64,000 bases of DNA from UBA2943 sp946534895 (GTDB taxonomy: Bacteria > Bacillota > Clostridia > Christensenellales > Aristaeellaceae). Made by a program: the position numbers and the translations under genes. Below the pieces are notes generated by a model. It saw only the letters and a program-made list of their open reading frames with translations. It ran no database searches and had not been told where the DNA came from. The DNA lies in NCBI GenBank assembly GCA_946534895.1, contig CAMNDE010000005.1, positions 21,052-85,051 of the forward strand, given 5' to 3'. Below, in pieces: positions 9,018-17,160 of the stretch. How positions within the stretch are numbered: the stretch's first letter is position 1; every line of letters begins with the position of its first letter.

Positions 9018-10880
9018 ATGAACAGATCCTGGGAAGCCGAGTTCACCGCCCGCTTTCAGCGTCATGCAGATGAACTGAAGTGGCTTTACTGTGAGCTTTA
9101 TCACAATGATATGGAAGCCTATGAGCAGTTTACAGACATGCTGTACGAGTGCTGGATAGCCCGTTCTGAAGCCCTCCGGAGCATGGACCGGGAGCGGGAA
9201 AACAACCCGGACTGGTACAAGGGACATGATCTGGTAGGCATGCTCATGTATGTAAACGCTTTTGCCGGTACCCTCCCAAAGGTCCGTGAAAAGCTGGATT
9301 ATATTGCGGACTGCGGAGTCAATTACCTGCACCTCATGCCGCTCCTGGAAAGCCCCAAGGGCCGCAGTGACGGAGGATACGCGGTAAGCGACTTCGGAAA
9401 AGTCCAGCCTGAGCTCGGCACCATGGCTGACCTGGCCGCCCTGGCCGACGACTGTCACAGCCGCGGGATTGCGGTATGCCTGGATTTTGTCATGAACCAC
9501 ACCAGTGAGGACCACGAGTGGGCCAGGCGTGCTCGTGCCGGTGAAAAGGAATATCAGGACCGCTATTTCTTCTATGATGACTGGACCATTCCCAATACCT
9601 TCGAGAAAACGGTACCCCAGGTCTTCCCCACCACCGCCCCGGGCAATTTCACCTACTGCGAGCAGGCGGGAAAAGTGGTCATGACCACTTTCTATCCCTA
9701 TCAGTGGGACCTGAACTACGCCAATCCCGTGGTCATGACCGACATGACAAGGAACATGCTGAACCTGTGCAATCACGGCGTGGATATCATCCGCCTGGAC
9801 GCGGTGCCCTATATCTGGAAGGAACTGGGCACCTCCTGCCGCAATCTGCCCCAGGTTCACACCCTGGTGCGCATCATGCGCATGGTCTGCGAAATCGTCT
9901 GTCCCGGTGCCCTTCTCCTTGGCGAGGTGGTCATGGAGCCCAGCAAGGTGGTTCCCTACTTCGGAACCACGGAAAAGCCGGAATGCCATATGCTCTACAA
10001 CGTGACCACCATGGCCACGGTCTGGCACACGGTGGCCACCCGGGATGTGCGGCTCATGGAACACCAACTCCGGCAGGTTTTTGCCCTGCCGAGGCTCTAT
10101 ACCTTCCTGAACTATCTGCGCTGCCATGATGACATCGGCTGGGGCCTGGACTATGCCTTCCTCAGCCAGTTTAAGCAGAGCGAAGTCCCGCACAAGAAAT
10201 ATCTGAACGATTATTTCACCGGAAAATGGCCGGGAAGCCTTTCCCGCGGTGAACTGTACAATGATGATCCCCGGCTCGGGGATGCGCGGCTCTGCGGCAC
10301 CACGGCTTCCCTGTGCGGCGTTCAGGCCGCCCGGGAAAGCGGGGATGCGCAGGCCCTGGACAGGGCGCTTACCCTGGATGAGATGCTGCACGCCTTCATG
10401 TTTACGCTCAGCGGCGTGCCGGTGCTCTACAGCGGGGATGAGATCGCCCAGGAAAACGATCTTACCTATCATGACGATCCGCTCAAGTGCGAGGACAGCC
10501 GTTACCTGCACCGGGGCGATCTTGACTGGAACCGTGCCGCACGCCGGTCGGATCCTTCCGTCCCGGAAGGCCGGATCTTCGCGGCCATCCGTCGGATGGA
10601 AAGCCTGCGGGAAGAGCATCGTGTCTTTGACACCAAGGCGGACACCTGGCTTCTCGACACCGGCAGCACCCAGGTGCTGGGCATCGGACGCTACTGGAAG
10701 GGTCAGCAGCTGCTCGCCCTGTTCAATTTCGGAGACCAGACACAGCATGTGTCCCTCCGGGATCCGAAGGTCTATACGGACCTCACGGACCATTCCCGGA
10801 CGGATGCCCTCATCGTCCCTGTACCCGCCGGCTCTTTCCGCTGGCTCCTGCATACCTTCCAGGATTCCGAGGACGACTGA
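9018..10880 (+). CDS. Amylosucrase-type GH13 enzyme
   Basis: 620 residues, no signal peptide. Amylosucrases transfer glucose from sucrose to an alpha-1,4-glucan; close relatives hydrolyse sucrose. The N-terminal all-helical domain (about 1-90) and the GH13 barrel align in order with Neisseria amylosucrase from recall: QWDLNYANP, GVDIIRLDAVPYIWKELGTS (Asp nucleophile), LLGEVV (acid/base Glu), LRCHDDIGW (transition-state Asp), then SGVPVLYSGDEIAQEND and a C-terminal beta domain. The DAVPYIWK and CHDDIGW contexts separate it from oligo-1,6-glucosidases and sucrose phosphorylases. AGGAGG lies 7 bases before the ATG. It is monocistronic between a weak promoter and a strong terminator. Polymerase versus hydrolase activity cannot be decided here. 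Confidence 0.88.
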   Translation: MNRSWEAEFTARFQRHADELKWLYCELYHNDMEAYEQFTDMLYECWIARSEALRSMDRERENNPDWYKGHDLVGMLMYVNAFAGTLPKVREKLDYIADCGVNYLHLMPLLESPKGRSDGGYAVSDFGKVQPELGTMADLAALADDCHSRGIAVCLDFVMNHTSEDHEWARRARAGEKEYQDRYFFYDDWTIPNTFEKTVPQVFPTTAPGNFTYCEQAGKVVMTTFYPYQWDLNYANPVVMTDMTRNMLNLCNHGVDIIRLDAVPYIWKELGTSCRNLPQVHTLVRIMRMVCEIVCPGALLLGEVVMEPSKVVPYFGTTEKPECHMLYNVTTMATVWHTVATRDVRLMEHQLRQVFALPRLYTFLNYLRCHDDIGWGLDYAFLSQFKQSEVPHKKYLNDYFTGKWPGSLSRGELYNDDPRLGDARLCGTTASLCGVQAARESGDAQALDRALTLDEMLHAFMFTLSGVPVLYSGDEIAQENDLTYHDDPLKCEDSRYLHRGDLDWNRAARRSDPSVPEGRIFAAIRRMESLREEHRVFDTKADTWLLDTGSTQVLGIGRYWKGQQLLALFNFGDQTQHVSLRDPKVYTDLTDHSRTDALIVPVPAGSFRWLLHTFQDSEDD

Positions 10881-10919
10881 TGCCGGCGCGTTTCCCCGCT
10901 TTCATGAAACCCAAACCGT

Positions 10920-10974
10920 AAAAGGGATGCACTGCATACCGGATAGGATTCCGGTATCCAGCGCATCCCTTTTT
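10920..10974. terminator. Bidirectional terminator between GH13 and GH1 genes
   Basis: An outer 11-bp stem (10920-10930 with 10963-10973) carries a second internal stem (ATACCGG/CCGGTAT). A- and T-runs flank it. It sits between the convergent stops at 10880 and 10977. Confidence 0.88.
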
Positions 10975-10976
10975 GA

Positions 10977-12269
10977 TTACTTCTGTCCGCTTAGATAGCT
11001 TCCCAGTACCGCCAGACTCTGTTTCGGCGTCCGCTCCATGCTGGAGCGGTCCACCGCGATCAGGCCGAACTTCATGGAAAAGCCTTTCTGCCATTCAAAA
11101 TTATCCATCAGACTCCAGTGGCAGTAGCCGTCCACCGGAATCCCGTCCTCCACACACTGGCCAAGGCCTTCCATGGCCCGCCGGATGAACTCCACGCGCC
11201 GGCTGTCGTCCGCCGTGGCAATCCCGTTTTCCGTAACCATCAGGCGTCCCGGAAATGTCGCATGCACTTTCCGTATTACGTGCTCCAGTGCTTCGGGGTA
11301 GAACTCATAGTCCATCTGGGTCAGCTCCGCGCCTTCCGGTGCAGGCAGCTGGCCTTCCGGGCCGTAGAGCGTACGCGTATAGTTCTGGATGCCCAGGAAA
11401 TCATCGCCTTCAATGTACGGCAGATAATGCAGGAATTCCTCGTCCCAGGCTTTTTCGGCAAAGCCCTCACCGCCCGGCTGGGCCTGCAGATCATGCAGGG
11501 ACAGCGTAATACCCACCCGGATATCCGGATACCTGGCATGTATCTCCTCCCGCGCCGCCTGATGCGCGCGCATGACCAGCGCATCGCCTTCGGGCGTTCT
11601 GGAGCTTACAAACACCTGCGGCTGAGGCGTGCCGAAGATCTCAGCGTTCTCCTGGGCCGCAAATTTCATGTTCTCCATCATCTTCTGGAAGTTCATGCCC
11701 ACCTGGACCGTGCCTTCGGCTTTGCCTGCCGCTTCCCGGGCACGCTCGGCCATCAGCTGGAAGCGCCGGGCAATGGCCGCCAGCTGCAGGCCCATATTGG
11801 CCTCATTGATCGTGCAAACATACCGCAGCTCATTTCCAAGCTTTTCAGCCACATACCCGGCATAGCGGCGGAAATACCCGATGGTGCTCTCAGCCTCCCA
11901 TCCGCCCTTCCGGATCAGCCACAGAGGACTCGTGAAATGCATGAGCGTCACAATGGGCTCCACGCCATGCGCCCGGCAGCACCGGATCACGCTCCGGTAA
12001 TGCTCGATCTCCCGGTCATCAAAGCAGCCTTCTTCCGGCTCCACTCTCGCCCATTCCACGGAAAAGCGGTAAGCGTTCAGTCCGGCATCCGCCAGAAGCC
12101 GGATATCCTCTTCATAACGATTGTAATGATCACAGGCCACACCGCTGGGCTCTGCAAAGCTGGTATGCGGCATCCGCTCCTGTGCCCAGTAGTCACTGTG
12201 CACATTCATGCCTTCCACCTGGTGTGCCGCCGTCGAGGCACCGATCAGAAAACCTTCAGGAAACTTCAT
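10977..12269 (-). CDS. GH1 beta-glycosidase (beta-glucosidase type)
   Basis: 430 residues, cytoplasmic. The GH1 barrel is clear: FPEGFLIGASTAAHQVEG at the N-terminus, acid/base Glu in TINEAN (the usual NEP has become NEA), nucleophile Glu in VTENGIA, and HWSLMDNFEW near the C-terminus. It removes non-reducing beta-linked glucose or related sugars, probably from plant glycosides or oligosaccharides cleaved by the other enzymes of the operon. It is the last gene of a six-gene operon; its start overlaps the GH43 stop by 14 bases. It is slightly short for GH1 (usually 440-480). Aglycone preference is not predictable. Confidence 0.9.
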   Translation of the reverse strand: MKFPEGFLIGASTAAHQVEGMNVHSDYWAQERMPHTSFAEPSGVACDHYNRYEEDIRLLADAGLNAYRFSVEWARVEPEEGCFDDREIEHYRSVIRCCRAHGVEPIVTLMHFTSPLWLIRKGGWEAESTIGYFRRYAGYVAEKLGNELRYVCTINEANMGLQLAAIARRFQLMAERAREAAGKAEGTVQVGMNFQKMMENMKFAAQENAEIFGTPQPQVFVSSRTPEGDALVMRAHQAAREEIHARYPDIRVGITLSLHDLQAQPGGEGFAEKAWDEEFLHYLPYIEGDDFLGIQNYTRTLYGPEGQLPAPEGAELTQMDYEFYPEALEHVIRKVHATFPGRLMVTENGIATADDSRRVEFIRRAMEGLGQCVEDGIPVDGYCHWSLMDNFEWQKGFSMKFGLIAVDRSSMERTPKQSLAVLGSYLSGQK

Positions 12270-14079
12270 AGCCGTCCTCCCTGAGCATCACGCATGTGCC
12301 TTCCGTAATTCCGTTTTCATTGAACGCGTCCACACGCACCGCATAGTTCCGGCCCGCGATCAGCGCTCCGATCCTCCGGGCGCCGGAGGAAAACACCATA
12401 TAGCTGTGATACAGCTTATCCGGACCGGAGCCGAAGAGAATGTTGTACCCAACCGTGTTCTCCTGTTCCCGGACCGTAACCGTCATGTCCAGGTCCCCTG
12501 TCCGCTCCGCTTCAAACACGGGCACTGCTGGCTTTTCCCCTTGCCCGAGCCCGAACACGCGCAGGCCGGACACGCAGGGGTTCACGCCATAGGGCACAGC
12601 CATGTCGCTGAGGCGCAGATACCGCATGCTTCTGCCCTGTTCAAGAACCGTCAGATCATGGGCAAGGTCCGTATCCACCCCGGACTTGTCCGCCACCACA
12701 AACCAGTTTTCTCCGTCCGTGGAGCCTTCCAGCTTCCACTGCGTGCGCATGTCGCGCTCTTCAATATACCGTGCCTGAGTGCCCGGCCGGATTTCTCCCG
12801 GGCAGGGCACGTCCAGCACGTCATCGGCAAAGTTCACCTGCACTGCGTGCACATCATACACATCCCCCAGGTCCAGCTTCAGCCACTCGCCCCGTTCGGG
12901 CGTGGCAGCCTGCCACCAGGTACGCACATTTTCCTCGCATGCCTTCTCCGGCTCATGCCCTTCCGTCCAGGAAGAGGCCACTGCGGTTTTGCCGGCGCTG
13001 AGCAGCATCCAGTCCGGATTCCGCCACGGATCCTGATTCTCTCCGGACACGGCAAGCGGCCAGTCGCCATAGCGCTGATTGCAGTACATTTCGCCGTCGG
13101 CGTCAAAACCGGCGGGCCAGATGCCCACACGGCGCTCGAAGTCGTGGTTTACGCTGATGCGCATGGTGGCTGTATGCCAGTAATTGCCCTTCAGATCCTG
13201 CATGGTGGACCCGTGTCCCGCACCGGGCAGGAAACCGCCGGGCTTATAGGAATAGGGATTGTTCGGGGCAAGCGTGAAGGGCCCGAGCGGTCCTCTGCCC
13301 ACATAGACGCCGTCGGAATAGGTATTGTACTGCGTGCCGGGGCAGGCGTACTGCAGATAGTACAGGCCGTCATGCTTGTCCATCCAGGCGCCTTCAATAT
13401 AGGGGCGGTTCGCGAACATGCCCCGGATCATCGGACGCAGATGCTCGGGAACCTGGCTCTCCGTAATGCCCCGGCTTTCCAGGTATGCCCGGTACCGTTT
13501 TTCCACTTCCTCATCCGAAGCCGGAAGGATGCTGTTGTCCTCGCCCACGCGCTCATACCCGATCTCATGGGGATGCCCTTCAATAAGCACCCGCTTTTCC
13601 CCCACAGGCTGCATGGTGTCCGGATTCAGCTCCACGCCCCAGATGGGTGTCATGCTCGAGCAGCCCCAGTAAAAGTAGACACGTCCGTCATCGTCCACAA
13701 ACAGGTTGGGATCCCAGAAAGGGAACGTACCTTCCACTTTCTCATAGGGTCCGTTCAGAATATCCCGGGTTCTCCAGCGGTCGCAGTTCTTCGCATTGTT
13801 GGACGCACACAGCCAGACCCACCCGTCCCTGACGCGCACGTCCGGGGCATAGTCATACAGCGGAAGCTCCTCAGGCAGCCGATGGCTCTCCCAGTGCACC
13901 AGATCATCCGATACCCAGACGCTCAGCGTCATGGACGCAAAAATATAGTAGCGTCCTTCAAAGCAGATCATGGACGGGTCCGCCGCCTCGCGGCAGACCT
14001 GGATCCTCCCCTGCAGTCTCGGGTCCGCATTGAACTGATACCGGTAAGGAACCGACAGCGGATTACACAGATATTTCAT
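12256..14079 (-). CDS. GH43-type five-bladed propeller glycosidase with C-terminal sugar-binding-like domain
   Basis: 607 residues. The N-terminal half is a GH43 propeller. It has the base Asp in AADPSMICFEGRYYIFAS, the middle Asp in YAPDVRVRDGWVWLCAS and the acid Glu in YIEGAWMDKHDGLYYLQYA. Members cleave arabinofuranosyl, xylosyl or galactosyl linkages. Residues about 330-500 look like a discoidin (F5/8 type C) domain (ACEENVRTWWQA, WLKLDLGDVYDVHAVQVNFAD), and the tail resembles a fibronectin-III strand set. No signal peptide is seen, so it acts in the cytoplasm. The ATG at 14079 has GGGAG 9 bases upstream and lies inside the GH78 stop region (17-base overlap), giving translational coupling. 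The substrate is open. Confidence 0.88.
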   Translation of the reverse strand: MKYLCNPLSVPYRYQFNADPRLQGRIQVCREAADPSMICFEGRYYIFASMTLSVWVSDDLVHWESHRLPEELPLYDYAPDVRVRDGWVWLCASNNAKNCDRWRTRDILNGPYEKVEGTFPFWDPNLFVDDDGRVYFYWGCSSMTPIWGVELNPDTMQPVGEKRVLIEGHPHEIGYERVGEDNSILPASDEEVEKRYRAYLESRGITESQVPEHLRPMIRGMFANRPYIEGAWMDKHDGLYYLQYACPGTQYNTYSDGVYVGRGPLGPFTLAPNNPYSYKPGGFLPGAGHGSTMQDLKGNYWHTATMRISVNHDFERRVGIWPAGFDADGEMYCNQRYGDWPLAVSGENQDPWRNPDWMLLSAGKTAVASSWTEGHEPEKACEENVRTWWQAATPERGEWLKLDLGDVYDVHAVQVNFADDVLDVPCPGEIRPGTQARYIEERDMRTQWKLEGSTDGENWFVVADKSGVDTDLAHDLTVLEQGRSMRYLRLSDMAVPYGVNPCVSGLRVFGLGQGEKPAVPVFEAERTGDLDMTVTVREQENTVGYNILFGSGPDKLYHSYMVFSSGARRIGALIAGRNYAVRVDAFNENGITEGTCVMLREDGYEVS

Positions 14080-16312
14080 AGGTCCAGTCTCCCTTCTCCA
14101 CCTCATGCACCTGTCCGTCAGGCAGCCGGATTTCCGCCGGCACCGGGACCGTGAACTGCATCTTCAGCCGGCCGCCTTCATACCGCCAGCTGCTGCGGAT
14201 CAGACCGTACGGCGAATGCCACTCTGCCCGGGCAAAGCCCAGAGCGGGATCCGGCTTCGGACAGATGCTCAGCCTGCCGGCCTGAAGCATAATGCCGCAT
14301 ACCCCGCTGAACAGCCAGCCTGTGACCGCGCCATAGGAATAATGGTTCATGGAATCATGCACAGTACCATCCGCCCGGACTCCGTCCCAGGTTTCCCAGA
14401 TGCTGGTGGCGCCTCTGTTCACGGCGTACAGCCAGCCGGGGCAGTCCTCCTGAAGCAGCAGGCGGTACGCCGTATCCGCGTGACCCCAGTCTGCCAGCAC
14501 CCGGCACAGGTCCGGCGTGGACAGAAATCCCGTGTTCAGATGATACCCGTTCTCCTTCACCAGCGCGTCCAGCCGGTCCGCGGCCTTCCGACTCTCCTCC
14601 GCATCCAGCAGTCCGAAGGCAATGGGCCGCACATACTCGCACTGTCTTTGGGATGTGATTTCCCCGTGATCGGTGCAGGTGAACCGGTAGGCCTTTCTGG
14701 CATTTTCCGCAATCCCGGCAAACCGCTGCGCGTCCTCAGGCCGGTTCAGGATCCCGGCAATCCGTGACAGCAGGGACGCCGACCGGTAATAGTAGGCCGT
14801 CGCAACCTCCGGCGCGCCTTCCATGGCATTGCGGCGCATGGCCTCCATGCTGCTGACATCCGGTTCCAGCCATTCCCCGAAATGGAAGCCCTGGTCCACC
14901 AGGTATTCCTTCCACGGGTTCGCCTCATTCTTCGGCCGGGTTGACTGCGCCCTTTTCTCCACAAACCCGAGCCAGCGCACCATCATGTCATAGTTCTCTT
15001 CCAGGATTCCCGTATCCCCGTAGGCCTCGTACAGTGCCCAGGGCACCAGAATGCACGCGTCGCCCCAGCCTGCTGAGCCCTGGAGCATTCTGGACATCTG
15101 TCCCCGGTCATCATTGATCGGAGCAATATTCGGCATCAGCCCGTCCTCTTCCTGCGCGAACCGGCATTCCCCGAGCCATTTGCGCAATACCGGAAGACAG
15201 TCCATGAGGAACACCGCCGTCGGCGCGAACACGCCAGCATCCCCGGTCCAGCCCGCCCGCTCCCGGGTGGGGCAGTCCGTCGGGATATCACAGAAGTTCG
15301 AGCGCATGCTCCACAGCGTGTTATGGAACAGCTGGTTCACACCCGCATGCCCGCACTCAAAGAAGCCGGTCTGCGGCATCCGGGAGTACACGGCAATGGC
15401 GGTGAATTCCGCATCCGTCAGGTCCATTTCCGCTTCCACCATGGCGTAGCGGAATCCGAAGAGCGTGAACATTGGCTTGAATACATTCCAGCCGTCACGG
15501 CAGATCAGCGTCAGCTTCTGCGGAATGCCGCCGTTGCGGTTCCGCTCCCCGGGCTCAAAATTGGCCTGGGTGAAGTTCCCGTTTTCATCCAGGGTCTCCC
15601 CGTGCCAGAGTGTCAGGCGCTGGCCTTCCCGGGCATATACCCGGACCTCAGGATACCCCGCCAGATTCTGGCCGAAATCCACCACGGTCTTTCCGTCCGG
15701 CGTACGCATGACTTTTCCGGAAAACCGCTCCTGTTCGGCGATCGGCACGCTTTCCGTGGGATACAGATGCTCAAACCCGAAATCGACTGCGCGCACCCCG
15801 TGCCACGCATAAATGTCCGCAAGGCGCGCATCAATGGTTTCCCCCAGTTCCAGGTCATTTTCCCGGACCGGACCGTGCTGGGACGCCTCCCAGCTTTCAT
15901 CACTGACAAGAACCGGCACGCCGTCCGCCTCGATCTGGCAGAGCAGGGCAAGATCGTCGCCGTAGTAGTTGTGCAGTCCGTCAATGCCCACATTGCCCCG
16001 GTACCAGCCGTCGCCCAGGACCACCAGCAGTTCGTTCTCGCCCTCGCGCACATATCCGTCCAGGTCCCAGCACTGCACGCACAGTCTGTGCGCATAATCC
16101 CCGGTACCCGGCGCGAGCACAAAATCGCCTACCCGCTTTCCGTTCAGGAATGCAGCATACAGCCCATGACAGGTGATATACATGCATATCCTTTTTCCCG
16201 CGGGCGCCTGAAAGCGGCGTCTCAGGTACGACGCGCTCTGGCGCGTTTCCCTGTCATGCGGAAGCTCAGGGTCAATCCACCTGGCCTGCCATGTCTTTGG
16301 CATGCTGCTCAT
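14063..16312 (-). CDS. Alpha-L-rhamnosidase, GH78
   Basis: 749 residues, cytoplasmic. It hydrolyses terminal alpha-L-rhamnose from plant glycosides or pectin fragments. Beta-sandwich segments (YITCHGLYAAFLNGKRVGD, LLVVLGDGWYRG, GQNLAGYPEVRV) precede an alpha/alpha barrel with the catalytic-region motif DCPTRERAGWTGDAG (general acid Glu in RERAGW). The conserved SAGWGDACILVPW follows. ATSIWETWDG and MNHYSYGAVTGWL mark the late barrel. The ATG at 16312 has AGGAGG 8 bases upstream and follows the previous stop by only two bases. The much longer open frame upstream only reads through the neighbouring gene out of phase. It is the central activity of the operon. Confidence 0.92.
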   Translation of the reverse strand: MSSMPKTWQARWIDPELPHDRETRQSASYLRRRFQAPAGKRICMYITCHGLYAAFLNGKRVGDFVLAPGTGDYAHRLCVQCWDLDGYVREGENELLVVLGDGWYRGNVGIDGLHNYYGDDLALLCQIEADGVPVLVSDESWEASQHGPVRENDLELGETIDARLADIYAWHGVRAVDFGFEHLYPTESVPIAEQERFSGKVMRTPDGKTVVDFGQNLAGYPEVRVYAREGQRLTLWHGETLDENGNFTQANFEPGERNRNGGIPQKLTLICRDGWNVFKPMFTLFGFRYAMVEAEMDLTDAEFTAIAVYSRMPQTGFFECGHAGVNQLFHNTLWSMRSNFCDIPTDCPTRERAGWTGDAGVFAPTAVFLMDCLPVLRKWLGECRFAQEEDGLMPNIAPINDDRGQMSRMLQGSAGWGDACILVPWALYEAYGDTGILEENYDMMVRWLGFVEKRAQSTRPKNEANPWKEYLVDQGFHFGEWLEPDVSSMEAMRRNAMEGAPEVATAYYYRSASLLSRIAGILNRPEDAQRFAGIAENARKAYRFTCTDHGEITSQRQCEYVRPIAFGLLDAEESRKAADRLDALVKENGYHLNTGFLSTPDLCRVLADWGHADTAYRLLLQEDCPGWLYAVNRGATSIWETWDGVRADGTVHDSMNHYSYGAVTGWLFSGVCGIMLQAGRLSICPKPDPALGFARAEWHSPYGLIRSSWRYEGGRLKMQFTVPVPAEIRLPDGQVHEVEKGDWTYEISV

Positions 16313-16314
16313 GT

Positions 16315-17160
16315 TCAGATCCTCCTGTTCAGCCATTCTGCGCTCAGTTCCAGACTCTTCACCGGGTTTTTGTCCACCCAGTTTCTGTGGCTTTCGAGCA
16401 CCACACTCTCCACACCGTTTTCCCGGGCCAGATCCAGCATGCCTTCCAGGTCCATGCATCCCGTGCCCAGCTCCACGCTGTCCGCCTTCAGGATCGGCGT
16501 CATGGCCGGCCCATGGTGCCGGGATCCCCGGTCCGTGACATGCCACAGCTTCATGCGCCTGCCCAGCCTGCGCATCCACTGCTTTGCGTCAGCCCCGCCG
16601 TCGGTGAACCAGTAGCTGTCAAACTCGAAGTTCACATACTCCGGATCCGTGTCCTCCATCAGGACCTCATACGCCCGGAGTCCGGGCTTTACCGTCAGAA
16701 GCTCCACATTATGGTTGTGATACAGAAGCTCCACACCGGCAGCCTTCAGCTGCTGTCCCGCGCGGTTCAGTCTCCGGGCCAGGTCGCGCACCGCCTCTTC
16801 ACTGCCATAGTCAAACCGGTACATGCCGGTAATGACCACGGTCCCGGTCTCCAGTTCCCCGGCTTCCCGGATCACCGTGTCCGCCTCGCGCTCCAGGCTT
16901 CCCAGGTCCGCGTGCAGGCTGATGACGGACAGCCCGCTGTCCGCCATCAGCTTTTTCCAGTTCAGGTTTCCGCCTCTGCCCGTGGGCATGCCCGCCGCAC
17001 GGGTCATAAGCCGGACCATCAGCGAGGAAGGATGAATCATGAACCGGTTCAGTTCCAGTCCGTCATATCCTGCCCCGCGGATCGCCTGCAGTGTCTCCCT
17101 GGCCTGGTCTTCGCTGCCGGTTACCGTACCCAGCATGATCTGCTGTACTGCTTTTCTCAT
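16315..17160 (-). CDS. Sugar phosphate isomerase/epimerase-like TIM barrel
   Basis: 281 residues of the xylose-isomerase-like/AP-endonuclease-2 superfamily. Diagnostic pieces are IRGAGYDGLELNRF, LSVISLHADLG, VELLYHNHNVEL, VNFEFDSYWFTDGGAD, KLWHVTDRG and a late VVLESHRN. Metal-binding Glu, Asp and His positions of the barrel are in place. Such proteins isomerise, epimerise or open released sugars and their oxidised forms; the exact substrate is not visible. The ATG overlaps the GH2 stop (ATGA). This ties it tightly to the glycosidases and suggests it processes a sugar they release. Confidence 0.82.
   Translation of the reverse strand: MRKAVQQIMLGTVTGSEDQARETLQAIRGAGYDGLELNRFMIHPSSLMVRLMTRAAGMPTGRGGNLNWKKLMADSGLSVISLHADLGSLEREADTVIREAGELETGTVVITGMYRFDYGSEEAVRDLARRLNRAGQQLKAAGVELLYHNHNVELLTVKPGLRAYEVLMEDTDPEYVNFEFDSYWFTDGGADAKQWMRRLGRRMKLWHVTDRGSRHHGPAMTPILKADSVELGTGCMDLEGMLDLARENGVESVVLESHRNWVDKNPVKSLELSAEWLNRRI

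Noticed and set aside
9003..10853. 616-codon minus-strand frame opposite the amylosucrase-type gene
   Set aside because: Shadow of the GH13 frame, no start signal.
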